Assembly (NCBI RefSeq): GCF_900111945.1
Contig: NZ_FOYO01000001.1
Location: 1,495,751 to 1,559,750, forward strand
Direction: 5' to 3'
Length of the DNA stretch: 64,000 nucleotides
Source of the DNA: Litoreibacter janthinus
Lineage (GTDB): Bacteria > Pseudomonadota > Alphaproteobacteria > Rhodobacterales > Rhodobacteraceae
The notes under the pieces were generated by a model. The model was given only the letters and a program-made list of their open reading frames with translations. It searched no databases and was not told where the DNA came from. This document shows positions 56,862 to 64,000 of this stretch, one piece after another. Positions within the stretch are counted from its first letter, which is position 1. Each line of letters starts with the position of its first letter. The translations under genes and the position numbers were made by a program.

Positions 56862-57263
56862 TTAGCTATTTGCCACTTTTGGCAAATGGAGCGAGGCGAT
56901 CATTTTTTCACCCCAGTTCAACTGGGCTTTCAGGTCATCAATGGCTTCGTTCAACTCGTCACGCTGTTTGACCATGTCGGACAGACGCTTCTGGCCAATC
57001 TCATAGGTCAGAGCCAACTGAGTCGCCTGCTGGTCACCGATATTGTACAGATCCAGAAGCTGGCGAATTTCTTCGAGCGAGAACCCGAAACGTTTGCCGC
57101 GCAGGATCAGTTTCAGACGGGCGCGGTCACTTTTGGTGAACAAACGGCGCTGGCCTTCACGGATCGGGAATAGCAGTTCTTTGGCTTCGTAGAAACGCAG
57201 GGTGCGGGGAGTAACCCCAAAAGCATCACACATTTCCCGAATGGTCATAGTTTCCTCAGACAT
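56862..57263 (-). CDS. MerR-family regulator of the beta-oxidation operon
   Basis: A 133-residue MerR protein. The winged helix starts at about residue 6 ([20 protein letters not shown]; then [20 protein letters not shown]), and a long coiled coil follows ([20 protein letters not shown]). GGAGGACCACAAT before the ATG at 57263 supports this start. It heads the operon, 29 bases before the acyl-CoA dehydrogenase gene, so it probably controls this operon. Its ligand may be an acyl-CoA or a downstream intermediate. A close paralogue is at 57588-57977. Confidence 0.88.
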   Translation of the reverse strand: MSEETMTIREMCDAFGVTPRTLRFYEAKELLFPIREGQRRLFTKSDRARLKLILRGKRFGFSLEEIRQLLDLYNIGDQQATQLALTYEIGQKRLSDMVKQRDELNEAIDDLKAQLNWGEKMIASLHLPKVANS

Positions 57264-57333
57264 ATTGTGGTCCTCCACAGTTCGGTTTCGATGTGTTGGA
57301 CATGTTGAACGTGTGAGCACCTTACAAGCATTG

Positions 57334-57349
57334 TTGACGTTAACGTAAA
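57334..57349. promoter_or_regulatory. Near-palindrome TTGACGTTAACGTAAA, candidate MerR operator
   Basis: The 16-bp sequence is self-complementary except for one position pair. It lies 71-86 nt upstream of the MerR1 ATG and would overlap the operon promoter. It is similar in form to operators described for LiuR-type MerR regulators of acyl-CoA catabolism, as far as I recall. The TGAC-N5-GTCA element at 57374-57386 may be a second site. Confidence 0.5.
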
Positions 57350-57424
57350 TGTAACGTGGCGTCAGAACATGCTTGACGTAATGTCAGGAAAGGTAAGGCA
57401 GGCTTTTGCGCAATTTTGTTAAAA

Positions 57425-57438
57425 TCAAAGCGCTTTGA
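57425..57438. promoter_or_regulatory. Perfect palindrome TCAAAGCGCTTTGA
   Basis: A 14-bp perfect palindrome about 165 nt upstream of the MerR1 ATG, between the MerR2 terminator and the candidate MerR operator. It could be an additional operator; I recognise no known regulator. Confidence 0.4.
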
Positions 57439-57478
57439 ATTGTGACGAGAATGTGTGGGAATTCCCCCTAAAGGTCAT

Positions 57479-57512
57479 AAAAATAAGGGGGAATGAAGAA
57501 CTTTCATTCCCC
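57479..57512 (-). terminator. Rho-independent terminator of the second MerR gene
   Basis: On the minus strand, GGGGAATGAA (57503-57512) pairs with TTCATTCCCC (57488-57497) around a 5-nt loop, followed by CTTATTTTTATG. It ends transcription of the MerR2 gene about 75 nt past its stop, so the beta-oxidation operon needs its own promoter. Confidence 0.85.
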
Positions 57513-57587
57513 GCCCCCTCTAAATTTGCAAGGAAATCTCATTCTCCCGCTAGAGCCGCAAGTCTGTCGGGTAGGCGACAGCTTCAG

Positions 57588-57977
57588 TTAACCAGGCGGG
57601 TTTTGGAGAAGCTCTTTCGCCACCTGTTCGCGGAGCTCTTGAAGCTCTTTGATCGATTCCTCGATCTGTTGGCGACGGCTTTGCAACTCGCCCATCTGCT
57701 TATCCGCAAATTTTATGACCGCTTCCATCTGGGCGCGGTTTTGGTGATCGGAATTGTACATATCCAGCCATTGGCGGATGTCCTCCAATGAGAACCCGAA
57801 TTTCCGCCCGCGCATAATCAGCTTCATGCGCGCCACTTCGCGCGGATGATAAAAACGCGCGCGCCCGTCGCGTTCAGGGGAAAGCAGCTCGATATATTCG
57901 TAATAGCGTAGCGTTCTCGGGGTTACATCGAACTTGGCACACATTTCCTTGAAGGTGAGGCGGCTGTCTGACGTCAT
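57588..57977 (-). CDS. MerR-family regulator (second paralogue)
   Basis: A 129-residue MerR protein. The winged helix covers about 7-75 (LTFKEMCAKFDVTPRTLRYY; then YHPREVARMKLIMRGRKFGF), and a coiled coil follows (KQMGELQSRRQQIEESIKEL). It shares much of this sequence with the MerR at 56862-57263, so the pair looks like an old duplication. It has its own terminator downstream and faces the thioesterase genes across a 151-nt divergent region. Target genes may be either side; the sequence does not decide. Confidence 0.88.
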   Translation of the reverse strand: MTSDSRLTFKEMCAKFDVTPRTLRYYEYIELLSPERDGRARFYHPREVARMKLIMRGRKFGFSLEDIRQWLDMYNSDHQNRAQMEAVIKFADKQMGELQSRRQQIEESIKELQELREQVAKELLQNPPG

Positions 57978-58128
57978 TGAAAACTAACCCTGTCCGGTAA
58001 CACAAGTTGCTGATCCCCTATCTTCGCATAGCTGGCGACGCCAATCCAGCCGCAGTTGCCCCAGAAAAACATTTGTAGGCCGTGCTGCCGTCTTGGCCCG
58101 CCTCAAGAAAGCTGCCAATGATGGCGCC

Positions 58129-58566
58129 ATGAATACCAAAACAGACCGCACCAAGCTTGCCCGCCAGTTTATCGAAGCCATCCCGCACTCGCGTGCATTG
58201 GGGATGACGTTGGAGGAAATCGGTGACGGCGTGGCTATAATCTCCATGCCCTACGACACGCGATTTGTGGGCAATCCCGCGACCGGCGTCATTCATGGCG
58301 GGGCGGTCTCGGCCCTGATGGACACCTGCGGTGGCGCTGCGGTGATGTCCCATTCAGACGCGCCGGTTGGCACTGCAACGATTGACCTGCGCATTGACTA
58401 CATGCGCGCCGCAACGCCGGGCCAGCGTATCCGGGCCCGCGCCGAATGCTACCACGTCACGCGCTCTGTGGCCTTCGTGCGGGCCACCGCGCTGGATGAT
58501 GACGACGACAACCCCGTGGCTGCGGCAACAGGCGCCTTCACCTTTCAACGCGCGAAAGGGACCTGA
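58129..58566 (+). CDS. Hotdog-fold thioesterase, PaaI family
   Basis: A 145-residue hotdog-fold protein likely to hydrolyse acyl-CoA thioesters. The catalytic region reads NPATGVIHGGAVSALMDTCG near 45-64, typical of PaaI-type thioesterases with the conserved HGG. The substrate is unknown. I start at 58129 (MNTKTDRTKLAR); a TTG 36 bases earlier is less likely. It is followed after three bases by a second thioesterase gene and is divergent from a MerR gene, which makes a role in acyl-CoA housekeeping plausible. Confidence 0.88.
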   Translation: MNTKTDRTKLARQFIEAIPHSRALGMTLEEIGDGVAIISMPYDTRFVGNPATGVIHGGAVSALMDTCGGAAVMSHSDAPVGTATIDLRIDYMRAATPGQRIRARAECYHVTRSVAFVRATALDDDDDNPVAAATGAFTFQRAKGT

Positions 58567-58569
58567 TCC

Positions 58570-59061
58570 ATGCGTAAGCCAGAGCCTGTCCAAGTGATCA
58601 AGACCCGCCGCGATGCCGCCCTGCGCGGCTTGGTCGAAAGCGTGCCCTACATTCAGTATCTCGGCGTCCAATTCGATCGTCGCGGCGACGAGCTGACGGC
58701 AGTGCTCCCCTACCGCGACGATCTGATCGGCAACCCAATGCTGCCCGCGATTCATGGCGGTGTGACGGCGGCCTTTCTAGAAATCACATCTATTATAGAG
58801 CTGACATGGTCATCGCTCTGGACCGACATGGAAGATGGCAAGCTGGACAAAGACGCCCCACTTCAAATGCCCAAGACCATCGACTTCACCGTCGACTACC
58901 TGCGCACAGGTCTGCCGCGCGACGCCTATGCGCGGGCGCGGGTCAACCGTTCTGGCCGCCGCTATGCCTCGGTGCATGTGGAGGCGTGGCAGGACAATCA
59001 CCACCGCATCTTTGCTCAGGCGACGGGCCACTTCCTGATGCCCACCCGCGAAGATGGCTGA
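58570..59061 (+). CDS. Second hotdog-fold thioesterase, PaaI-like
   Basis: A 163-residue hotdog protein. The conserved loop is LPAIHGGVTAAFLEITS near 58-74, followed by PKTIDFTVDYLRTGLPRDAY near 100-119 and a typical C-terminal strand (IFAQATGHFLMP). It is distinct in sequence from its neighbour, so the two may act on different chain lengths or form a heteromer. Its stop overlaps the start of the MATE gene by eight bases, indicating a three-gene operon. Confidence 0.87.
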   Translation: MRKPEPVQVIKTRRDAALRGLVESVPYIQYLGVQFDRRGDELTAVLPYRDDLIGNPMLPAIHGGVTAAFLEITSIIELTWSSLWTDMEDGKLDKDAPLQMPKTIDFTVDYLRTGLPRDAYARARVNRSGRRYASVHVEAWQDNHHRIFAQATGHFLMPTREDG

Positions 59062-60361
59062 GAGCCTGACCCACGGGCGTGTTCTCAAAATCGCCCTTCC
59101 TATCGTGATCTCCAACGCCACCGTGCCGATCCTTGGCGCGGTTGATACCGGCGTCGTGGGCCAACTGGGGCTGGCAGCGCCAATCGGCGCAGTCGGCATC
59201 GGGGCGATTATCCTGTCGGGTCTGTATTGGTTGTTCGGCTTTCTGCGCATGGGCACTGCAGGTCTGACGGCACAAGCGCATGGGGCAGGGCAGACGGGCG
59301 AGGTGTCGGCGATGCTGTCGCGGTCGCTGATGATCGGCCTCGCGGCAGGCATGGTCATCATGGCGCTGCAAGTCCCGCTCTTCTGGGGCGCGTTCCAGCT
59401 GTCCCCCGCCAGCCCCGAGGTTGAAAGCCTTGCCCGTGACTACATGCGCATCCGCATCTTCTCCGCGCCTGCCGCCATTGCCATTTACGGCATCACCGGA
59501 TGGCTTATCGCGCTGGAGCGCACCCGCGCCGTGCTGGTCATGCAGGTTTGGATGAACGGGCTGAACATCCTGCTTGATTTGATGTTCGTGCTGCACTTGG
59601 GATGGGGCGTCGAGGGCGTGGCTATTGCGACCTTTATTGCTGAGTGGACTGGCCTCGGCCTAGGGCTGTGGCTGTGCCGCGATGCGTTCCAGTCACCGGC
59701 TTGGAAAGACTGGCCCCGTGTGTTCGACCGCGCCCGCCTGACGCGGATGGCGGCGGTGAACTCGGACATCATGCTGCGCTCGATCCTGTTGGAAGCGGCC
59801 TTCATCTCCTTCCTGTTCTTCGGGGCGGACTTTGGCGATGTGACACTTGCGGCCAACCAGATACTGCTCCAGTTCCTGCACATCACAGCCTACGCCCTCG
59901 ATGGCTTTGCCTTCGCGGCGGAAGCACTGGTGGGCCAAGCCTTGGGTGCCCGAAACCGGCTGCGCTTGCGGCGAAGCGCCTACCTGACGTCTTTCTGGGG
60001 GGGGATCGTGACGGTTGGGCTCGCCACCAGCTTCGCGCTGTTCGGGGGCACGATCATCGACATCATGACCACCGCGCCCGAGGTTCAGACAGAAGCGCGG
60101 GGCTATCTTATCTACATGATCGCGGCGCCAGTTGTCGGGGTCGGGGCATGGATGCTCGACGGTATCTTTATCGGCGCAACCCGCACCCGTGACATGCGCA
60201 ACATGATGGCGGTGTCGTTTGCGGTGTATTGCGTCGCGCTTGCGTTGCTGATGCCAGCTTTCGGAAACCACGGCTTGTGGTTGAGCCTGCTGGTTCTGTT
60301 CATCGCACGCGGCATAACGCTTGGCCTGCGGTACCCCGCGCTAGAGGCGCAGGCGTCCTAA
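59054..60361 (+). CDS. MATE-family efflux transporter
   Basis: A 435-residue membrane protein with about 12 hydrophobic segments in two homologous halves. The N-terminal half has [20 protein letters not shown] near 14-33, where MATE proteins keep a conserved Pro and an Asp, and [20 protein letters not shown] near 285-304 marks the second half. It would use a sodium or proton gradient to expel organic cations or metabolites. It overlaps the thioesterase gene upstream and converges on pyrD with a 4-base overlap. Confidence 0.92.
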   Translation: MAESLTHGRVLKIALPIVISNATVPILGAVDTGVVGQLGLAAPIGAVGIGAIILSGLYWLFGFLRMGTAGLTAQAHGAGQTGEVSAMLSRSLMIGLAAGMVIMALQVPLFWGAFQLSPASPEVESLARDYMRIRIFSAPAAIAIYGITGWLIALERTRAVLVMQVWMNGLNILLDLMFVLHLGWGVEGVAIATFIAEWTGLGLGLWLCRDAFQSPAWKDWPRVFDRARLTRMAAVNSDIMLRSILLEAAFISFLFFGADFGDVTLAANQILLQFLHITAYALDGFAFAAEALVGQALGARNRLRLRRSAYLTSFWGGIVTVGLATSFALFGGTIIDIMTTAPEVQTEARGYLIYMIAAPVVGVGAWMLDGIFIGATRTRDMRNMMAVSFAVYCVALALLMPAFGNHGLWLSLLVLFIARGITLGLRYPALEAQAS

Positions 60362-61416
60362 AGCCAGTCCCCGCGACCTGTCCCAACGGCGTCGGAGACA
60401 TGCGCAAACCCATCGCGTTCCAGTAGCGCATCGAGGCCAGAGGCAATTTCGCCCGCCAGAGACAGCCCGCCATAGACCATCGCCGTGTAAATTTGCACCG
60501 CAGACGCGCCCGCTTTGATCTTGGCATAGGCCTGCTCGGCAGAGCCGACGCCACCGACCCCGACCAAAGGCATCGCCCCGTCCAGAAGCCGCGACAGTTT
60601 CGCCAGAACGCGCGTGCTCTTCTCGAAGACCGGTTGGCCCGACAGGCCCCCGGCCTCGTCACGATGTGGCGATTTCAACCCGTCGCGCGACAAGGTGGTG
60701 TTGGTGGCGATAATTCCGGCGAGGCCCGTCTCGACAGCAACCTCGGCAATCTCGGCCAATGCGTCATCATCCAGATCGGGTGCAATCTTCAAAAACACCG
60801 GAATCGGCGTTCGCAATTCGGCCCGCGCTTCCATCACACCCGTCAGCAATGCCGACAAGGCAGCGCGGCCTTGCAGGTCACGCAGCTTCTCGGTGTTCGG
60901 GGATGAGACGTTGACGGTGGCAAAGCTCACATGCGGCCCGCAGCGGCGCAGCACGGTAGCAAAATCCTTCGCGCGGTCCTCGCTGTCTTTATTGGCCCCA
61001 AGATTCAGACCAACTGGCACCCCGACCACGCGGGCGGCAAGTCGTTCAGCGATGACATCCATGCCTTCATTGTTGAACCCGAACCGGTTGATCGCGGCCT
61101 GATCTTCCGTCAGGCGGAATAGACGTGGTTTGGGGTTGCCCGGCTGCGGGCGCGGGGTCGCAGCGCCGACTTCCAGAAAGCCAAAGCCCGCCTGCGCCAG
61201 CGGACCGACCACTTCGGCGTTCTTGTCAAAGCCTGCCGCAAGCCCAACGGGGTTGGCGAGCGTCATCCCCGCCAAGTTGGTCTCCAAACGGGGGGAGCGG
61301 ACAGGGCCATGGCCAAAACCAAGCCCCATTTTCAACGACATCACAGCCAGCCCGTGCGCCCGTTCCGGATCGACGCAATGCATCCCCGCAAGGGCGATCC
61401 GTTCGGCAAATCTCAT
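60358..61416 (-). CDS. pyrD: Dihydroorotate dehydrogenase (quinone), class 2
   Basis: A 352-residue membrane-associated flavoenzyme that oxidises dihydroorotate to orotate with quinone. The N-terminal amphipathic helix and start [20 protein letters not shown] fit class 2. FMN and substrate parts are [14 protein letters not shown] near 62-75, [11 protein letters not shown] near 170-180 (Ser base), [14 protein letters not shown] near 241 and [20 protein letters not shown] near 297-316. I start at 61416 rather than 61584. Its ATG overlaps the stop of the DUF952 gene by four bases. Confidence 0.94.
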   Translation of the reverse strand: MRFAERIALAGMHCVDPERAHGLAVMSLKMGLGFGHGPVRSPRLETNLAGMTLANPVGLAAGFDKNAEVVGPLAQAGFGFLEVGAATPRPQPGNPKPRLFRLTEDQAAINRFGFNNEGMDVIAERLAARVVGVPVGLNLGANKDSEDRAKDFATVLRRCGPHVSFATVNVSSPNTEKLRDLQGRAALSALLTGVMEARAELRTPIPVFLKIAPDLDDDALAEIAEVAVETGLAGIIATNTTLSRDGLKSPHRDEAGGLSGQPVFEKSTRVLAKLSRLLDGAMPLVGVGGVGSAEQAYAKIKAGASAVQIYTAMVYGGLSLAGEIASGLDALLERDGFAHVSDAVGTGRGDWL

Positions 61417-61748
61417 TGCATCCCCACGGGGAACAGATGTGCCGTGCCGTTCCACGGCAAGGCGGCCCCGCCAGACACTTCGGACAGCAACCAATCGCGG
61501 TAAAGATGCGGAAACTCTGCGCCGCCCCGCGACACTTCCCACTTCAACGCAGCGTCTTCGGGCGCGTCCCCCCAGATCAGCCACAAATCTGTCTGCCCTG
61601 CGAAATGCTTGGCAGCGGTCTCTTGGGCCTGTTCGGCGGTTGAGAAATGTATGTAGCCGTCTGTCAGGTCAATTGGCGCACCGGTGAAGCGGTCATTGGC
61701 CTGAAATTCGGACCACGCGTCGGCGGTCATGATCTTGTAAATAAGCAT
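61413..61748 (-). CDS. DUF952 family protein
   Basis: A 111-residue DUF952 protein. Diagnostic parts are the start [15 protein letters not shown], the [19 protein letters not shown] segment near 28-46 and LWLIWGD near 57. The fold is thought to be enzyme-like, but I know of no proven reaction. I start at 61748 (MLIYKIM), as in the family; the frame is open to 61772. It precedes pyrD with a 4-base overlap, so the two genes are co-translated. Confidence 0.86.
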   Translation of the reverse strand: MLIYKIMTADAWSEFQANDRFTGAPIDLTDGYIHFSTAEQAQETAAKHFAGQTDLWLIWGDAPEDAALKWEVSRGGAEFPHLYRDWLLSEVSGGAALPWNGTAHLFPVGMQ

Positions 61749-61781
61749 GGTCCCCACATGCCCGTTGCCCAAGTTTTGGTC

Positions 61782-61799
61782 AAGTCATACGCCTGTCAT
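61782..61799 (+). promoter_or_regulatory. Pho-box-like direct repeat upstream of the 5'-nucleotidase gene
   Basis: AAGTCAT (61782-61788) and CTGTCAT (61793-61799) are separated by four bases, the 11-bp period of PhoB sites (CTGTCAT-N4-CTGTCAT). The second unit is a perfect consensus and the first matches at five of seven. It ends 94 nt before the ATG of a periplasmic 5'-nucleotidase, a typical phosphate-starvation target, in the same orientation. Confidence 0.58.
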
Positions 61800-61892
61800 A
61801 AGGTGACGTTACGCGACCCAGCGACAGGGCTTTGACTCCGCGCATCAATAGCGCCACTCTGTTCTCAGATATCCAATTGGGGGACCATCCAA

Positions 61893-63467
61893 ATGCTTAA
61901 GACCCTTCTCACCAGTGCTGCCGCTTTGACCCTGACATCAGGGATCGCCGCAGCCGACTACTCTTTGACGATCCTGCACACCAACGATTTCCACGCGCGG
62001 TTCGAGCCGATCAGCAAGTACGATTCGGGCTGCTCCGCCGAGGACAACACCGAAGGCAAATGCTTCGGGGGCTGGGCGCGTCTGGTCAATGCCGTGAAAG
62101 ACGCACGTTCGCGCACCAACAATTCCATCCTCGTGGATGGCGGCGACCAGTTCCAAGGCACGCTGTTCTACACCTATTATAAGGGCAAGGTCGCGGCCGA
62201 AATGATGAACGGCCTGCAATATGACGGCATGACCGTCGGCAACCACGAATTTGACGACGGCCCGGAAGTGCTGGCTGGATTCATGGATTCGGTGGGCTTT
62301 CCTATTCTGATGTCCAACGCGGATGTCTCTGGTGAGCCTGCACTGGCGGGCAAACTGATGAAATCCACCACCATTGAACGTGGCGGCGAAAAGATCGGCC
62401 TGATCGGCCTGACCCCGCAGGACACGCCTGATCTGGCGTCGCCCGGCAAGAACATTATCTTCACTGACCCGTCCGAAGCGGTGCAGGGTGAGGTCGACAA
62501 ACTCACCGCCGAAGGCGTCAACAAAATCATCGTGCTCAGCCACTCCGGCTTCGTCGTCGATAAGCTGGTTGCCGCCAACACCACCGGCGTTGACGTCATC
62601 GTCGGCGGCCACTCCAACACGTTGCTGTCCAACACTCAGGAACGGGCTGTGGACGTCTATCCGGTGATGGTCAACGATACGGCCATCGTGCAGGCCTATG
62701 CCTATGGCAAGTTCTTGGGTGAGCTGAACGTCACTTTCGACGACGACGGCAAGATCACCGAAGCCAAGGGTGAGCCGCTGCTGATCGACGGTCAGGTGGC
62801 CGAAGATGCGACCATTCTGTCGCGCGTTTCTGAGTTGGCAAAACCGCTGGATGAAATCCGCAACGAGGTGGTGGCTGAAGCCGCCGAAGCATTGATCGGT
62901 GACCGTGATGTCTGCCGCGTCGAGGAATGCTCTATGGGCAACCTGATCGCCGACGCCATGCTGGAGCGCGTAAAGGGGCAGGGCGTCAGCATTGCCATCG
63001 CCAACTCCGGCGGCATCCGTGCCTCCATCGATGCGGGCGAAGTGACCATGGGCGAAGTGCTGACTGTGCTTCCGTTCCAAAACACCCTGTCCACGTTTGA
63101 AATCTCCGGCCAGACGGTGATCGACGCGCTGGAAAACGGTGTGAGCCAGGTGGAAGAGGTCGCAGGTCGTTTCCCACAAGTGGCTGGGCTTCAGTTCAGC
63201 TGGGATCCGTCGGTCGCGCCAAATGAAGGCCGCATTCAGGATGTGGTGGTGATGGAAGGCGACACATTCGTGCCGATCGACCCAGCCAAGACCTATAAAG
63301 TGGTCTCAAACAACTTCGTGCGCGGTGGCGGCGACGGCTTCAAGATGTTCGTCGACGCGGACAACGTGTATGACTTTGGCCCCGATCTGGCCGACGTCGT
63401 AGCCGAATACATGGCCGAAAAAGGTCCGGTCTCGCCTTACCTCGACGGCCGCATCGTGAAGAAGTAA
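61893..63467 (+). CDS. Periplasmic 5'-nucleotidase / bifunctional metallophosphatase
   Basis: A 524-residue exported enzyme. A signal peptide covers about 1-21 (MLKTLLTSAAALTLTSGIAA). The metallophosphatase domain has LTILHTNDFHARFEP near 25-39, DGGDQFQGTLF near 90, GNHEFDDG near 116, SHSGF and GGHSNT. The C-terminal nucleotide-binding domain has NSGGIRASIDAGEVTMGEVL near 369-388. It would strip phosphate from nucleotides outside the cytoplasm. GGGGGAC precedes the ATG. A Pho-box-like repeat upstream suggests phosphate-starvation control. Confidence 0.93.
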   Translation: MLKTLLTSAAALTLTSGIAAADYSLTILHTNDFHARFEPISKYDSGCSAEDNTEGKCFGGWARLVNAVKDARSRTNNSILVDGGDQFQGTLFYTYYKGKVAAEMMNGLQYDGMTVGNHEFDDGPEVLAGFMDSVGFPILMSNADVSGEPALAGKLMKSTTIERGGEKIGLIGLTPQDTPDLASPGKNIIFTDPSEAVQGEVDKLTAEGVNKIIVLSHSGFVVDKLVAANTTGVDVIVGGHSNTLLSNTQERAVDVYPVMVNDTAIVQAYAYGKFLGELNVTFDDDGKITEAKGEPLLIDGQVAEDATILSRVSELAKPLDEIRNEVVAEAAEALIGDRDVCRVEECSMGNLIADAMLERVKGQGVSIAIANSGGIRASIDAGEVTMGEVLTVLPFQNTLSTFEISGQTVIDALENGVSQVEEVAGRFPQVAGLQFSWDPSVAPNEGRIQDVVVMEGDTFVPIDPAKTYKVVSNNFVRGGGDGFKMFVDADNVYDFGPDLADVVAEYMAEKGPVSPYLDGRIVKK

Positions 63468-63519
63468 CTTAGTCAGGCCGCGCGGGGACTCTTCCTCGCG
63501 CGGTCCGATTTGCGCGATT

Positions 63520-64000
63520 ATGTGCGGACGCTACTGCTTCACCACACCTGCCCAAGCGATGGTCCGTCTGTTCGGGGCCACCGTCGGGAACGATCTGCCC
63601 AATCTTCCAAACTACAATATCTGCCCCACAAATCAGGTCTGCGCGGTCACGTCCTCTCAGGGGGCGCGGCGTTTGGTGGCGTTTCGCTGGGGGTTTATCC
63701 CGCATTGGTACAAATCACCCTCCGACGGTCCGCTGCTGATCAACGCGCGGGGCGAAACCATTGCCGAAAAGCCCGCTTTCCGCGCGGCGGTTCGGGAACG
63801 GCGCTGCCTGATCCCTGCCACCGGCTTTTACGAATGGACAAAGGACGCCGACGACCAGCGCTTGCCGTGGTATATCCACCCCGTCCAAGACGAGCCGCTG
63901 GTCTTCGCGGGCATTTGGCAGCATTGGCAAATGGGGGAGGAGGAGCATACGACCTGCGCCATCGTCACCACGCCCGCTTCCAAGAAAATGCAGGCGATCC
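63520..64000 (+). CDS. SRAP-domain protein (YedK/HMCES type), 3' end outside window
   Basis: The frame opens at ATG 63520 and runs past the right edge (160 codons seen). The product begins MCGRYCFTTP, with the Cys2 that becomes the nucleophile linking to abasic DNA after Met removal. Later parts are NYNICPTNQV near 33-42, LINARGETIAEKPAFR near 73-88 with the conserved Asn and Glu, and CLIPATGFYEWTK near 95-107 with the catalytic Glu. SRAP proteins protect abasic sites in single-stranded DNA. It starts 52 nt after the nucleotidase stop. Confidence 0.92.
   Translation, partial: MCGRYCFTTPAQAMVRLFGATVGNDLPNLPNYNICPTNQVCAVTSSQGARRLVAFRWGFIPHWYKSPSDGPLLINARGETIAEKPAFRAAVRERRCLIPATGFYEWTKDADDQRLPWYIHPVQDEPLVFAGIWQHWQMGEEEHTTCAIVTTPASKKMQAI

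Larger units (their letters stand above)
57264..57587. other. 324-nt intergenic region between the two MerR genes
   Basis: No gene is seen here. Proceeding leftward from MerR2 (minus strand), it holds the terminator of that gene (57479-57512), an alternative overlapping hairpin (57461-57469 with 57486-57494), a perfect palindrome TCAAAGCGCTTTGA (57425-57438), a TGAC-N5-GTCA element (57374-57386), and the near-palindrome TTGACGTTAACGTAAA (57334-57349). The promoter of the beta-oxidation operon must lie here, most likely around the last of these, about 70 nt upstream of the MerR1 start. Confidence 0.75.

Overview
The window looks like chromosomal DNA of a marine Rhodobacteraceae (Roseobacter-group) alphaproteobacterium. 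The evidence is high-GC coding sequence with short gaps and many 4-nt start/stop overlaps, a Fur/Mur regulator without the usual regulatory cysteines, an aroB-aroK / small protein / secreted protein / xerD neighbourhood, a propionyl-CoA synthetase, and several sulfotransferases. This placement is inference from gene content. I see no ribosomal RNA, CRISPR array, prophage or intact insertion sequence. Most of the window is core housekeeping sequence.

Layout. 1-5 kb: the tail of a GGDEF protein, tRNA-Glu, and a minus-strand hom-glpX-recJ run with a small lipoprotein gene upstream. 5-9.3 kb: a TetR regulator behind a perfect palindrome, a YegD-type Hsp70, glyA and nadK. 9.3-18.2 kb: a VOC-cupin protein, malic enzyme maeB, tyrS, anmK, a DUF985 cupin, an unknown membrane-anchored protein, and eno with a LacI-type palindrome upstream. 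18.3-28.8 kb: a Mur-(TPR-sulfotransferase) pair, a DEAD-box helicase, ssb, a lytic transglycosylase, aroK-aroB, a 44-residue membrane protein, a secreted protein, xerD and a degenerate metallophosphoesterase. 28.8-37.7 kb: a CorC-like protein, nucleoside hydrolase, SelO, an EamA transporter, a CPA1 antiporter, a DUF533 protein, and prpE, whose ribosome-binding site lies inside a strong hairpin. 37.8-42.3 kb: the salvage operon cdd-deoA-deoB-add-upp. 42.3-49.7 kb: a more accessory stretch with two unknown envelope proteins, an acyl-CoA synthetase, an EamA-sulfotransferase pair, an orphan Hint-domain protein, and an AT-richer orphan ORF between two degenerate repeats. 49.7-58 kb: a beta-oxidation operon (MerR, acyl-CoA dehydrogenase, a 70-aa protein, GST, a Cys-rich YidD-like protein, a membrane protein, fadA, fadB) plus a second MerR gene. 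58-64 kb: two hotdog thioesterases, a MATE pump, pyrD with a DUF952 gene, a periplasmic 5'-nucleotidase behind a Pho-box-like repeat, and the start of a SRAP/HMCES gene cut by the window end.

Together the genes serve central carbon flow (glpX, eno, maeB, prpE), acyl-CoA breakdown, nucleoside salvage and nucleotide synthesis, aromatic amino acid synthesis, and DNA maintenance. I did not find a clear new multi-gene system. The best leads are the SD-sequestering hairpins before prpE and before the unknown gene at 42316, the orphan island at 48.5-49.7 kb, the Cys-rich YidD-like protein in the beta-oxidation operon, the Hint protein lacking its nucleophile, and several palindromic operators (TetR, LacI/CceR-like, Pho box, MerR).
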